This document shows positions 24,616 through 34,309 of a stretch of 40,305 bases of DNA, piece by piece. The notes under the pieces were generated by a model that saw only the letters and a program-made list of their open reading frames with translations, made no database searches and was not told the origin of the DNA. Source of the DNA: UBA9554 sp038205135 (lineage in GTDB: Bacteria; Pseudomonadota; Alphaproteobacteria; Rhodobacterales; Rhodobacteraceae). The translations under genes were made by a program, and so were the position numbers. The stretch spans positions 1 through 40,305 of the forward strand of contig JBBRCF010000015.1 in NCBI GenBank assembly GCA_038205135.1. Direction: 5' to 3'. The number at the start of each line of letters is the position of its first letter. The first letter of the stretch is position 1.

Positions 24616-26561
24616 GTCCCCTCCGTAATTGGGGCCGCGCGGCGGGCGCGTGCCATGTCCAGACCCATCAGAACGATACCGCCCAGTACGCCGGCGATAT
24701 CTGTGGTGATCGCGCCGGGGAATGCGCCCGCCGGGATCAGCGCCAGCAAGCCGGTCGCCGCAAATCCCAACCGCATCGGCATGCTGAGCGGTCCGGCGAA
24801 ATAGCCCGCCAGCGCCGATGACACCAGCCAGACCCCGATGATCGCCGTCAGCACGGCCACCGCGATGTCAAAGGGGGCCCCGATCAGGATCAGCGTGGGC
24901 GAAAAGACGAACAGCACCGGGATCACAAAGGCCGACCAGCCAAACCGCATCGCCGCCCAACCCGTTGCCATCGGCGACGCTTTCGCGATGGCAGCGGCGG
25001 CAAAAGCGGCGAGTGCGATAGGCGGCGTGATCATCGACATCATGCCGAAATACAGCACATAAAGATGCGCCGCTATGGGTTCGATACCCAGCTGGATCAG
25101 CGCAGGCGCAACCAGCGCGGCCAGCAGCACATAGACCCCCAGCGTCGGCAGACCCATGCCCAGAATGATGCAGACGACGGCCGACAGCGCCAGCAACAAC
25201 ACCACGCTGCTGCCGTCGACCTGCACCAGCAGATACGTCAGGTTGAAACTGAGCCCGGTGATGTTCAGCACCCCGATCACCAGTCCGGACGCTGCCGAGA
25301 TAAGGATGATCTCGACGATGCCATGCCCGGTCTGCGCCAGACTGCCAACAATCGCCCGCACACCGGGCCGGGTACCGCCATAGCCGAACAGCAGCGCGGT
25401 CGCGATCAGCGCCACACAGGCCCACAACGCCGCGCGTTCCGGCAGATAGCTTTTCCAGAACAACAGATAGATCAGCACCGCAAAGGCCAGCGCGAAATGC
25501 GCCCCTGTCAGCACCGCCCGGCCCGATGGGATCAGGTCGGCGGGCACGCGGCGGATGCCCAGACGGGCGGCTTCGAGATCGGCCTGAATGAACAGCGCGA
25601 TGTAATACAGCAACGCAGGAACCAGCGCCGCCAGCACCACATCGGCATAGGAAATCGACAGGAATTCCGCCATCAGAAACGCGGACGCCCCCATCACGGG
25701 CGGCATCAACTGCCCGCCGGTGGACGCGACCGCCTCGATGGCGCCGGCCTTGTGGGCGGGATAGCCATCACGCTTGATCATCGGGATGGTGACGACGCCG
25801 GTCCCCACCACGTTGGCCACCGGGGACCCGGAAATCGCGCCGAACAGGCCTGACGCCAGCACCGCGATCTTCATCGACCCGCCCCGGAACCGGCCCATGC
25901 CGATCATCGCGGCATCGGTAAAGAACCGACTGCCGCCTGTCAGGCCCAACAGCGCGCCGAACAGGATGAACGTCACCACGACCGTTGCCGCAATCGACAT
26001 CGGCAGGCCCAGAATGCCGTTCGCATCCACCGCCATGTAGCTGGCCAGCATCTGCCAGTTCTGCGGCCGCCCCTGCAACCGCCCCGGCACCAGATTGCCG
26101 AACAGCGCATATAACAGGAACACCGCGATGATGATGACTAGGGCCCAGCCGGTCGCGCGCCGCAGCGTTTCCAGCAGCAGCAGCAGTACGATCACCGCAG
26201 GCACCCACAAGTCCGGTGGCCGCATGAAGATGACCAGAACCAGATCTGGAAAATTCACTGCGATATGCCCGACGACGGCGATCGCCAGCACCGCAAGTCC
26301 CACATCGACCCACGGCACATGGGTGCGCAACGTCCCCTGTTTTGCCGGCAGCGTCAGGAACGCCAGCGCGATGATCACACCCAGAAGCGCGGCATAGAAC
26401 TGTTCCGGATACAGCCCCCACCCAAAGGTTCGTTGCAGCGACAGCGCCCAGCCGATCGATAGCAAGGTCGCTGTCACGGCCAGTACATCCGCCATGGGCC
26501 GCCAGATATGGGGGGAAAGGCCGAAACCGGCCCTTCCTGTTGTGTGTTGGACGTCAGGCAT
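24612..26561 (-). CDS. TRAP transporter permease, fused small and large subunits (TAXI/DctQM type)
   Basis: This 649-residue inner-membrane protein is a 4TM/12TM fusion typical of TAXI-TRAP permeases. Motifs include GLPMSIAATVVVTFILFGALLGLTGGSRFF, the SGLFGAISGSPVANVVGTGVVTIPMIK segment and GMGLPTLGVYVLLAALVAPAL with MITPPIALAAFAAAAIA near the end. TRAP transporters use an ion gradient and a periplasmic binding protein to import organic acids such as C4-dicarboxylates or aromatic acids. Its start lies 3 bp after the reading end of the TAXI binding-protein gene, which is broken. If that protein is not made, this permease probably lacks its partner. Confidence 0.92.
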   Translation of the reverse strand: MPDVQHTTGRAGFGLSPHIWRPMADVLAVTATLLSIGWALSLQRTFGWGLYPEQFYAALLGVIIALAFLTLPAKQGTLRTHVPWVDVGLAVLAIAVVGHIAVNFPDLVLVIFMRPPDLWVPAVIVLLLLLETLRRATGWALVIIIAVFLLYALFGNLVPGRLQGRPQNWQMLASYMAVDANGILGLPMSIAATVVVTFILFGALLGLTGGSRFFTDAAMIGMGRFRGGSMKIAVLASGLFGAISGSPVANVVGTGVVTIPMIKRDGYPAHKAGAIEAVASTGGQLMPPVMGASAFLMAEFLSISYADVVLAALVPALLYYIALFIQADLEAARLGIRRVPADLIPSGRAVLTGAHFALAFAVLIYLLFWKSYLPERAALWACVALIATALLFGYGGTRPGVRAIVGSLAQTGHGIVEIILISAASGLVIGVLNITGLSFNLTYLLVQVDGSSVVLLLALSAVVCIILGMGLPTLGVYVLLAALVAPALIQLGIEPIAAHLYVLYFGMMSMITPPIALAAFAAAAIAKASPMATGWAAMRFGWSAFVIPVLFVFSPTLILIGAPFDIAVAVLTAIIGVWLVSSALAGYFAGPLSMPMRLGFAATGLLALIPAGAFPGAITTDIAGVLGGIVLMGLDMARARRAAPITEGT

Positions 26562-26564
26562 GGA

Positions 26565-27519
26565 TTATTCCAGCCCCTTTTCCGCAAAGAACTTCAACGC
26601 GCCGGGGTGATAGGGCGTTCTGCCCGCGTCGCCCTTCATGTTGGGCGGGGTTGAAGGCGGCCATCGGCGGAAAGGTCGCCACCATCGATTCCTTGCCTTC
26701 GGACATCGCCTTGACCATGGCATAGACGGCCTCGTCGGACGCGTTGGCATCGGTAAAGATCACCTGCGGGAACGCGATGTAGATGTCGTCCTTGATCACG
26801 CCGGGCTGCGATCCGGCCTTGAGCGGCAGGAAGTATGCCGTGGGCCAATGCGCCTTGGCTGCGGCCAGCGCGGAATCGCTGCTGTCCTCGACGCCCTATG
26901 CGCGCAGGCCTCCCACAGCAGCATCCGCCTCGCGCACCTTGCCCGCGCCATGGGCAAAGATGAACCCGACCGTGTCGCCCGCCATGAACGCATCCGCGCC
27001 GGCCACGACGGACGCGACCGACACCTTTTCCACGTCATCGCGGGTCATGCCAGCGGTCGCATAGAACGCCGACAGCTGCGGAAGGATGGTGTTCTGCGCG
27101 GTGTAGCCGTCGGTCATCTGCAGGCCCTTCAGGTCCGACACCTTCATGATGTTGCTGTCGGCGCGCACGAAAATGGCTTCGACCAGCGGCTGCAGATGCG
27201 CGACGATCCGCAGGTTCTGGAACTTTTGCCCGGTCCACCATTCCTGACCATCAAAGGCGTAATCCACCTCTTGCAGGTTGGCGACGCCGAATTCGATCCC
27301 GCCCTGATCGATGAACGGGATGAACTGGTTCGGACTGGTGGCGGGCTGGATCGTGGTGTTCAACCCGGCCCCGTTCGCCGCGTTGGCGATGGCAGTGCCG
27401 ATGTTGTGGAACAGCGATCCGGGGTTCGATGTGGCGATCCCTACGGCGCCTTGCGCAAATGCGACGGGCGCTGCAAGCAGGCTCAGCCCCGCAAGAGCCG
27501 ATGCGATAACGTGTTTCAT
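26565..27519 (-). pseudogene. TAXI-family TRAP binding protein, disrupted by an in-frame TAG and a one-base frameshift
   Basis: The reading frame from ATG 27519 (GGGAGGAGGAACC upstream) encodes a signal peptide (cleavage about AFA|QG, residue 22) and a TAXI-type mature part (VGIATSNPGSLFHNIGTAIANAANGAG). It ends at TAG 26896-26898 after GGLRA. The same frame continues with family-like sequence (GVEDSSDSALAAAKAHW...TAYFLPLK, then KDDIYIAFPQVIF) until about 26650. There, one extra base in the run at 26643-26650 shifts it; the sensible end (NMKGDAGRTPYHPGALKFFAEKGLE) is in the next frame and stops at 26565. Two lesions about 246 bases apart in otherwise conserved sequence suggest recent decay or sequence error. 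The role would be to bind the ligand for the TRAP permease 3 bp downstream. Confidence 0.85.
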
Positions 27520-27673
27520 GGTTCCTCCTCCCTAATATTCCCAACAGTCGAGAAATCTTAACTGATGAGAATTGGCTTGAAACTACCCATCCACGAACGG
27601 TAATCAAGAAAAAAGCGCGGCGGTTTGACGCGGGGCATTTTGGATGGTCGGGCACAGGATCGCGGAGGATCTG

Positions 27674-29196
27674 ATGGCGGACGGGCTGAACACAGTCGCG
27701 GATTTGCGCGCCGAAACCGGCGCCGAGGCGCTGTTGATGGCGTTGCGCGCGGTGGGGGTGGATTACCTGTTCGCTAACGCCGGCACGGATTTCCCCCCGG
27801 TGATCGAAGGCATGGCCCGGCTGGGGCCGCAGGCGATCCCACAGTCGATTCCGGTGCCCGTCACCGTGCCGCATGAAATCGCCGCGGTTGGCATGGCGCA
27901 TGGGTTCTGGCTGGTGACAGGGCGGGCGCAGGCGGTGATGGTGCATGTCAACGTCGGGCTGGCGAATGCCGTGATGGGCGTGATCAATGCCGCCAGCGAC
28001 GATGTGCCGGTGCTGGTCCTGTCGGGCCGCACGCCGATTACCGAAACCGGGCGTGTCGGCGCGCGGGCGACGCCGATCCAGTATGGTCAGGAAATGTATG
28101 ACCAGACCTCGCTGGTGCGCGACGTGGTCAAGTTCAGCTATGAAATGCGCTTTCCCGAACAGGGCGACACGGTAGTGAAGCGCGCCGCAGCCCTGGCCGT
28201 CAGCGCCCCCGCCGGGCCGGTGTACATCAGCCTGCCGCGCGAGCCGTTGTCCGACATTCTGCCCGCCGGGTTCGCGCCGGCCCCTGTCGCCCCGCCCGCC
28301 ACGCTGACACAGCCCGACCCCGCCGCCATCACCACGCTGGCCGGCTGGCTGGCCGGCGCGAGAATGCCGGTGGTGCTGTGCCAGCGCTGCATGCCCCCGG
28401 TGCGACGCCGCGCATCGTGCATATCGCTGCCGACCCGTTGTTCCGCCGCATGCCGGTGCGCGGCTATCGCAGCGATCTGTCCATCGCCGCCGATCCGGTG
28501 GCGGCGTTGCAGGCGTTGGAATCCATCGTCACCACCCCACATCCCGACCGCGCGGCGCATGTGGCGCAAAAGGCGAATGGACGCCGCAACCGCACTGCCG
28601 TTCTGGCCGCTGGTGGCAACGGCACGCCGATGTCGCCCGCATGGTTTTCGGCTTGCGTATCCGACATCATGGATGACCAATCGGTGGTGTTCAGCGAATT
28701 GGGGCTGTTGGCCGGGTTCATGAACCTGTCAGGGCCGAACCGGCTGTTCAACAATGTGCATGCCGGCGGGCTGGGCTGGGCGTTTCCCGCAGCGCTGGGT
28801 GCGCAACTGGCTGATCGTGACCGGCTGGTGATCGGTTGCATGGGCGACGGGTCCTACATGTTCGCCAACCCGGTCGCCTGCCATCAGATCGCCGAGGCGC
28901 TGGGCCTGCCGGTGCTGATCATCGTGAAAAACAATGCGATGTGGAACGCGGTGCGTCGGTCGGTGCTGCGCGACTACCCCGACGGGGCAGCGGCGCGGAT
29001 GAACGAGGTGCCGTTGACGTCGCTGGCGCCGCTGCCCGATTTCGCCATGATCGCCCGCGCCAGCCGGGCGCATGCCGAACGAGTGGAACGCGGCACCGAC
29101 CTGCCCGCCGCCTTGGCCCGCGCCGTGCGGGTGATCCGCGACGAACGCCGCCATGTCCTGCTGGATGTGGTGGTGGCCGCGACCGATAGCCACTAG
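27674..29196 (+). pseudogene. ThDP-dependent enzyme (acetolactate synthase / benzoylformate decarboxylase superfamily), internally deleted and frameshifted
   Basis: Frame 1 from ATG 27674 (GGAGGA upstream) gives the N-terminal pyrimidine-binding domain with the catalytic Glu in VTVPHEIAAVGMAHGFW (about 68), and runs to VVLCQR near 28386. Homologous sequence then continues in another frame from LHAPGATPRIVHIAADPLF (28387 onward) through the ThDP-binding GDGS...NN motif (VIGCMGDGSYMF to VKNNAMWN) to TAG 29194-29196. The product would total about 507 residues, against about 550 or more for the family, and the missing part falls in the central domain. Thus a stretch (roughly 50-70 residues, estimated from family length) is lost together with a frame change. 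The stop overlaps that of the convergent sulfatase gene (CTAG). Original activity could be decarboxylase or synthase. Confidence 0.82.
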
Positions 29197-30863
29197 CCCT
29201 TGTCGCGCATATCCTTTGCCTTGCGGCCCGCGTAATTCGACACCAGATCCGGGGCCAGATCATCCTGCCCCACGATCCCGATCAGCACACCCTTGCGATA
29301 ACCCTTGCCGCGCGCCGCGATGAAGGCATCGTTGCTGAAGGTGGTCCGCGCCGCCGGACGCCGGGCCCAGGCGTGCAACAGGTCATACAGCCGCGCGCGG
29401 ATAGTCGAATGGGCATCGGACGCGCCCAGATCGACCAGTTCGCCGGGGTCCGTGACCAGATCGAACAGCATCGGGCGGAACCCGCCCTCGAAATGCACCA
29501 TCTTCCACCGCCCGTCATGCACCATGAACATGCGCGCCTCGCGCGGATGCAGGCCCAGTTTCCCGGCCAGCGGCGCCGCAGAGTAATCATATTCGCAGAA
29601 CACCGCATCGCGTACAGGCGTCGCCCCGCCGCGCAGCACCGGCAACAGCGACCGCCCTTCAAGGATATGATCCAGCGCCACCGGATCACGCCCCGCCACC
29701 TGCACGAAGGTGGGCACCAGATCGATGCATTCCACCAGCGCATGACAGACCGTGCCGCGCGTGGCGTCTGCCTGAATCGATGGGTCGTAGATGATCAGCG
29801 GCACCTTGACGCTGGCGTTCTGGAAAAACGTCTTTTCGCCCAGCCAGTGATCGCCCAGAAAATCGCCATGATCCGACGTGATGACGATCAGCGTGTCATC
29901 CATCCGCCCCGTCGCGTCCAGCCAGTCGAACAGCACGCCCATCTGGTCATCGCATTGCTTGATCAAACCCATGTAGGCGCGCAGCACCTTGGCGCGCACG
30001 TCGTCGCGCGACAGCGCCTGACCCACCGGAGCGCGCTGGAACCCAGCGAACACCGGGTGATCGGTTTGGCGCTCGGCCTCTGACGCGACGCGGGGCAGGA
30101 AATCCTGCGGGCCATACATCGACGCATAGGGTTCCGGCACGATATAGGGCCAATGCGGCTTGATATAGGACAGGTGACAGCACCAGCGCGCATCGCCTTG
30201 GGCCGTGATGAACTCCATCGCGCGCCGCGTCAGATATGGTGTTTCGCTGTCGTCTTCGCGGATGTTCGCGGGCAGGTCGGAATTTTCCAGAAACCACCCC
30301 GACAGCACATTGCCTGCGTCATCGATGCCGGAATTGGCGTGGTCGTGCCACGGGTTGTCGCCACCATAGCCCTTGGCGCGCAGATAATCGTTGTATTTCA
30401 ACGCGCCGCCGGGGTCATACATGCCGTCCGGGCCTTCGGGGCGCATGCCGTCGTCGCGTTCGAACACGTCGAACCCGCATTCCGACACCCGCGCGCCGAT
30501 CACGCTGTCGGGTTCCAGCCCCAGCCGCGCCATGCCCGCCGCGTCCGCCTTCATGTGGGTCTTGCCGATCAGCCAGCAGCCCATGCCGGCGTCGCGCAAA
30601 TGATCGCCCAGCGTCAGTTCGCCCACCTTGAGTGGCACGTTGTTCCAGCTGGACCCATGGCTGTGTACATACCGCCCCGTATAGGTCGACATCCGCGACG
30701 GCCCGCACAGCGGCGACTGGATATAGGCATTGTCGAACCGCACACCCCGCGCCGCCAGCCTGTCGATGTGGGGCGTGTGCAGATGCGGATGGCCGTAGCA
30801 GGACAGGTAATCCCACCGCAGTTGATCGAACATGATGAACAGGATGTTCTTCGGTTCCGCCAT
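29193..30863 (-). CDS. Sulfatase / phosphonate monoester hydrolase family enzyme
   Basis: This 556-residue alkaline-phosphatase-superfamily enzyme has the sulfatase signature CGPSRMSTYTG at residues 53-63, where Cys53 would be converted to formylglycine. The N-terminal NILFIMFDQLRWD supplies a metal Asp, GKTHMK a Lys/His pair and ITSDHGDFLGDHWLGEK the C-terminal Asp-His metal ligands. CEYDYSAAP near the C terminus resembles the phosphonate monoester/phosphodiester hydrolase branch (RlPMH/PehA), as does the overall length, so it may cleave sulfate esters, phosphonate monoesters or phosphodiesters. No signal peptide is visible, so the site is the cytoplasm. The ATG at 30863 has GGGGGA upstream. 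It is divergent from a peptide-class importer that ends in a phosphodiesterase gene. Confidence 0.85.
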   Translation of the reverse strand: MAEPKNILFIMFDQLRWDYLSCYGHPHLHTPHIDRLAARGVRFDNAYIQSPLCGPSRMSTYTGRYVHSHGSSWNNVPLKVGELTLGDHLRDAGMGCWLIGKTHMKADAAGMARLGLEPDSVIGARVSECGFDVFERDDGMRPEGPDGMYDPGGALKYNDYLRAKGYGGDNPWHDHANSGIDDAGNVLSGWFLENSDLPANIREDDSETPYLTRRAMEFITAQGDARWCCHLSYIKPHWPYIVPEPYASMYGPQDFLPRVASEAERQTDHPVFAGFQRAPVGQALSRDDVRAKVLRAYMGLIKQCDDQMGVLFDWLDATGRMDDTLIVITSDHGDFLGDHWLGEKTFFQNASVKVPLIIYDPSIQADATRGTVCHALVECIDLVPTFVQVAGRDPVALDHILEGRSLLPVLRGGATPVRDAVFCEYDYSAAPLAGKLGLHPREARMFMVHDGRWKMVHFEGGFRPMLFDLVTDPGELVDLGASDAHSTIRARLYDLLHAWARRPAARTTFSNDAFIAARGKGYRKGVLIGIVGQDDLAPDLVSNYAGRKAKDMRDKG

Positions 30864-31010
30864 GCTGTCCCCCGCGCGTTGCCCCGCCACGCTAGCCGAC
30901 GGATCGCGGAGCGAAAACCGCGAACCCGCATTGATCTGCACTTTGCGTCACGCGGATGTCACTTGGCGGCGTTAATCTTTTTCTGAACGACCCATGGAAT
31001 GGAGATCCCG

Positions 31011-32486
31011 ATGAACGCTTTCCGCACCGTCGCGCTGGCCGCTTTCTGCCTGGCTGCCGCCCCGGCATTGGCCGAAACCACCCTGTCGATCGGCATGCAG
31101 CAGGAACCCACCAGCCTGGACCCGACCGCAGACGCCACCGCGTCCATCGATGGCATGCTGGTGCTGAACGTCTACGAAACGCTGACCGCGGTGAACGAAC
31201 CGGGCGAAGTTCTGCCCGGTCTGGCGAAATCCTGGACGGTGTCGCCCGATGGTCTGGTGTATGATTTCGCGCTGCACAGCGGCGTGACGTTCCACGACGG
31301 CACCACGTTCGACGCAACCGACGTCAAGTTCAGTTTTGACCGCGCCATGGCGGAAAACAGCGTGAACCCGTCGAAGTCGATCTGGGCCCCCATCGCCAGC
31401 GTCGAGGTCATCGCGCCCGACGCCATCCGCATCACGCTGAAACAGATGGACGGGTTTTTCTTGTTCAATCTGGCGCAGGGCGATGCGTCCATCGTCGCAC
31501 CCGAAAGCGCCGACAACAATGCTACCAAACCGACCGGCACCGGGCCGTTTGCATTTGCCGGCTGGACCCGCGGCGACCGCGTGGTGCTGACGAAAAACCC
31601 CGCTTGGCGTGACGCGGCGACCGTGTCCATCGACCGGGTCGAATTCCGCTTCATCTCGGAACCCGCCGCCGCCGCCGCCGCCATGCTGTCCGAAGAAATC
31701 GACGCCTTCCCCGGCTTCCCGGCACCCGAGATGCTGGTGCAGTTCGAAGCCGATCCCCGGTTCAATGTCGTCGTGGGATCGACCGAGGGCGAGGTGATCC
31801 TCGCCATGAACAATTCGGCGGAACACCTGAAAGACATCCGCGTCCGCCGCGCCATCAGCCACGCGATCGACCGCGCCGCGATCATCGACGGCGCGATGTA
31901 CGGCAAAGCCCAGCCGATCGGCAGCTTTTTCCCGCCGCACCACGTGTCCTATGTCGATCTGACCGGCGTCTATCCGCATGATGTGGCCAAGGCCAAGGCC
32001 CTGCTGGCCGAGGCCGGCGTCACCGCGCCGGAACTGCTGCTGCGCGTGCCGCCGTTCCCTTATGCCACGCGGTCGGCGGAAATCATTCAGGGCCAGCTGG
32101 CCGACGCCGGCATCACGGTGAAGATCGAGAACGTCGAATGGGGCTTCTGGCTGGACGAGGTGTTCAAGAAGAAGTCCTATGACCTGTCGATCATCGCCCA
32201 TACCTCGCCGAACGATCTGGGCAATTTCGCGCGTGGGCCGGATTATTTCTATGGCTACGACAACCCGGAATTCACCAAGCTTTGGGACGCGATCAAGTTC
32301 GAGGCCGACCCGGTGAAACGCGACGCCCTGCTGAAGGATGCGCAGCGCATGGTGACCGATCAGGCGGTGCACGGGTTCCTGTTCCAGCTGCCGAAACTGG
32401 GCGTGTACCGCAAGGGCGTGACCGGGTTCTGGGACAGCTCGCCCGTGCTGTATCAGCCGCTGGCGAATGTCGCCAAAGTCAACTGA
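31011..32486 (+). CDS. Peptide-class (SBP family 5) ABC transporter substrate-binding protein, second locus
   Basis: This 491-residue protein has a Sec signal peptide (MNAFRTVALAAFCLAAAPALA, cleavage about residue 21) and family 5 motifs: LPGLAKSWTVSPDGLVYDFALHSGVTFHDGTTFDATDVKFSFDRAM and, in the middle, DIRVRRAISHAIDRAAIIDGAMYGKAQPIGSF. MEIPMNAF contains an in-frame ATG at 30999, but the GGAGAT in that stretch is the ribosome-binding site for the ATG at 31011. It uses a Sec-type signal, whereas the first locus protein has a twin-arginine-like one. Its ligand is unknown; the flanking hydrolases suggest a phospho- or sulfo-ester. Confidence 0.92.
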   Translation: MNAFRTVALAAFCLAAAPALAETTLSIGMQQEPTSLDPTADATASIDGMLVLNVYETLTAVNEPGEVLPGLAKSWTVSPDGLVYDFALHSGVTFHDGTTFDATDVKFSFDRAMAENSVNPSKSIWAPIASVEVIAPDAIRITLKQMDGFFLFNLAQGDASIVAPESADNNATKPTGTGPFAFAGWTRGDRVVLTKNPAWRDAATVSIDRVEFRFISEPAAAAAAMLSEEIDAFPGFPAPEMLVQFEADPRFNVVVGSTEGEVILAMNNSAEHLKDIRVRRAISHAIDRAAIIDGAMYGKAQPIGSFFPPHHVSYVDLTGVYPHDVAKAKALLAEAGVTAPELLLRVPPFPYATRSAEIIQGQLADAGITVKIENVEWGFWLDEVFKKKSYDLSIIAHTSPNDLGNFARGPDYFYGYDNPEFTKLWDAIKFEADPVKRDALLKDAQRMVTDQAVHGFLFQLPKLGVYRKGVTGFWDSSPVLYQPLANVAKVN

Positions 32487-32538
32487 TCTGACGAACGGAT
32501 CCGCGCGGGGGGCAACCCTCGCCCGACCTGTTACCAGA

Positions 32539-33483
32539 ATGACCCTCCTGATCCTGCGCCGTTTCATCGGTTTCATCCTGACACTGCTGGCCATTTCGGC
32601 GGCGGTGTTTTTCGTCATGAACGTGCTGCCCGGTGACCCGGCGATGGTGATCCTTGGCATCGATTCGACCGACGACGCCCGCGCGGCGTTGCGCGAACAA
32701 CTGGGCCTGAATGCGCCGGTGATCTGGCGCTATTTCCAGTGGCTGGGCGATGCGGTGCAGGGTGATTTCGGCACCTCTTACAGTTTCCGGGTGCCTGTGG
32801 CGGGGCTGATCGCGGAACGGCTGCCGATGACGCTGGCGCTGGCGGGGCTCGCGACCGGGTTGACGGTCGTGCTTGCGCTGGTGCTGGGGGTCTATGCCGC
32901 GACGCATCACGGCCGCGCCGGCGATTGGGCGGTCATGGCGTTTTCGCAACTGGGCATTGCGATCCCGGCATTCTGGCTGTCGATGCTGCTGGTGATCCTG
33001 TTCGCGGTCACCCTGCGCTGGCTGCCGCCCGGCGGGTTTCCGGGCTGGGATGACCCGGTGGCCGCGCTGCGCGCGCTGATCCTGCCTGCGACCGCGCTGG
33101 CCCTGGTGCAATCGGCTGTGCTGGCGCGCGTCACGCGGTCGGCGATGCTGGAGGTGATGCGCCAGACCTATGTGCGCACCGCTACTGCGACGGGCCTCAG
33201 CCCCGCCCGCGTGATGTGGCGGCATGCGCTGCCGAACGCGCTGGTGCCCATCGTCACCATCATCGGCATGCAGGTGGCAAATCTGGTCACGGGGACCATC
33301 GTGATCGAAAACGTGTTTTACCTGCCGGGTCTGGGGCGGCTGGTGTTTCAGGCGATTTCCAACCGCGACCTGATCACCGTGCAAGCCATGGTGACATTGT
33401 TTGCCGCCATCGTGGTCACCGCGAATTTCATCGTCGATCTGGCCTATCTTTGGATCGATCCCCGGCTGCGGTCACGGCAATGA
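32539..33483 (+). CDS. Peptide-class ABC transporter permease (DppB-like), second locus
   Basis: This 314-residue permease begins MTLLILRRFIGFILTLLAISAAVFFVMNVLPGDPAMVILG, with the conserved PGDP after helix 1, REQLGLNAPVIWRYFQWLGDAVQGDFGTS and an EAA loop (YVRTATATGLSPARVMWRHALPNALVP). About six membrane helices are visible. The ATG at 32539 is used; the frame is open upstream but overlaps the end of the binding-protein gene with poor sequence. Confidence 0.92.
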   Translation: MTLLILRRFIGFILTLLAISAAVFFVMNVLPGDPAMVILGIDSTDDARAALREQLGLNAPVIWRYFQWLGDAVQGDFGTSYSFRVPVAGLIAERLPMTLALAGLATGLTVVLALVLGVYAATHHGRAGDWAVMAFSQLGIAIPAFWLSMLLVILFAVTLRWLPPGGFPGWDDPVAALRALILPATALALVQSAVLARVTRSAMLEVMRQTYVRTATATGLSPARVMWRHALPNALVPIVTIIGMQVANLVTGTIVIENVFYLPGLGRLVFQAISNRDLITVQAMVTLFAAIVVTANFIVDLAYLWIDPRLRSRQ

Positions 33484-33487
33484 CCAA

Positions 33488-34309
33488 ATGTCGATGAGGC
33501 CGCCCGCAAACCTGATTGTCGGATCCACGCTGGTGGCGCTGGTGCTGGGCACGGCCGCCCTGTCGCTGGTCTGGTCCCCGCATGACGCCACCCGCATCGT
33601 GGTGGCGATGAAGTTCCAGCCGCCGTCATGGACCCATCCGCTAGGCACCGACCAGTTGGGCCGCGATGTCGTCAGCCAATTGATGGTCGGCGCGCGCAAT
33701 TCCATGGCCATCGCGCTGATCGCGGTGTTGCTGGGCGGCAGTATCGGTACGGCACTGGGGTTGCTGGCGGCTGCGGCCGGCGGCTGGATCGAAGAAGCCG
33801 TGATGCGGCTGGCTGATTTCAGCTTTGCCTTTCCGGCGCTGCTGTTTGCCATCATGCTGGCGGCGGTGTTCGGCCCGTCGTTGACGAATGCGGTGATCGC
33901 CATCGCGTTCATCAACATCCCCGTGTTCGCCCGCGTCGCCCGCGCATCCGCCGCGCAGGTCTGGACGCGGGGTTATGTGCTGGCGGCGCAATCCGCCGGG
34001 CGTGGGCGGCTGGCGATCACCCAAGACCACGTGATCCCCAATGTGCTGGCCCCGGTCACCGTGCAACTGACCATCGAATTTGCGGTCGGCATCCTGGCCG
34101 AAGCCGCGCTCAGTTTTCTTGGTCTGGGTGTGCAGCCACCGACGCCCAGTTGGGGCCGCATGCTGTCTGATGCGCAGACGCTGTTGTATCTGGCGCCGCA
34201 ACTGGCGATCTGGCCGGGGCTATGCATCATGGTGGCCGTGCTGGGGTTCAACCTGTTGGGCGACGGGCTGCGCGATGTGGGCGACCCGATGCTGCGGAGG
34301 CGGCGGTGA
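33488..34309 (+). CDS. Peptide-class ABC transporter permease (DppC-like), second locus
   Basis: This 273-residue permease has HPLGTDQLGRDVVSQLMVGARNS near residue 50, an EAA loop (YVLAAQSAGRGRLAITQDHVIPNVLAP) and AEAALSFLGLGVQPPTPSWGRML. It is short at the N terminus compared with typical DppC proteins. ATG 33488 and 33494 are both possible. It starts 4 bp after its DppB-like partner and overlaps the following ATPase gene by one base (TGATG). Confidence 0.9.
   Translation: MSMRPPANLIVGSTLVALVLGTAALSLVWSPHDATRIVVAMKFQPPSWTHPLGTDQLGRDVVSQLMVGARNSMAIALIAVLLGGSIGTALGLLAAAAGGWIEEAVMRLADFSFAFPALLFAIMLAAVFGPSLTNAVIAIAFINIPVFARVARASAAQVWTRGYVLAAQSAGRGRLAITQDHVIPNVLAPVTVQLTIEFAVGILAEAALSFLGLGVQPPTPSWGRMLSDAQTLLYLAPQLAIWPGLCIMVAVLGFNLLGDGLRDVGDPMLRRRR

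Noticed and set aside
26565..27519. Programmed frameshifting or stop readthrough in the TAXI gene
   Set aside because: No slippery heptamer plus stimulatory structure is evident at the shift, and two unrelated events would be needed; mutation or sequence error is simpler.
30972..32660. 562-codon minus-strand frame opposite the second binding-protein gene
   Set aside because: The + strand carries a signal peptide and family 5 motifs; the opposite frame has no domain.
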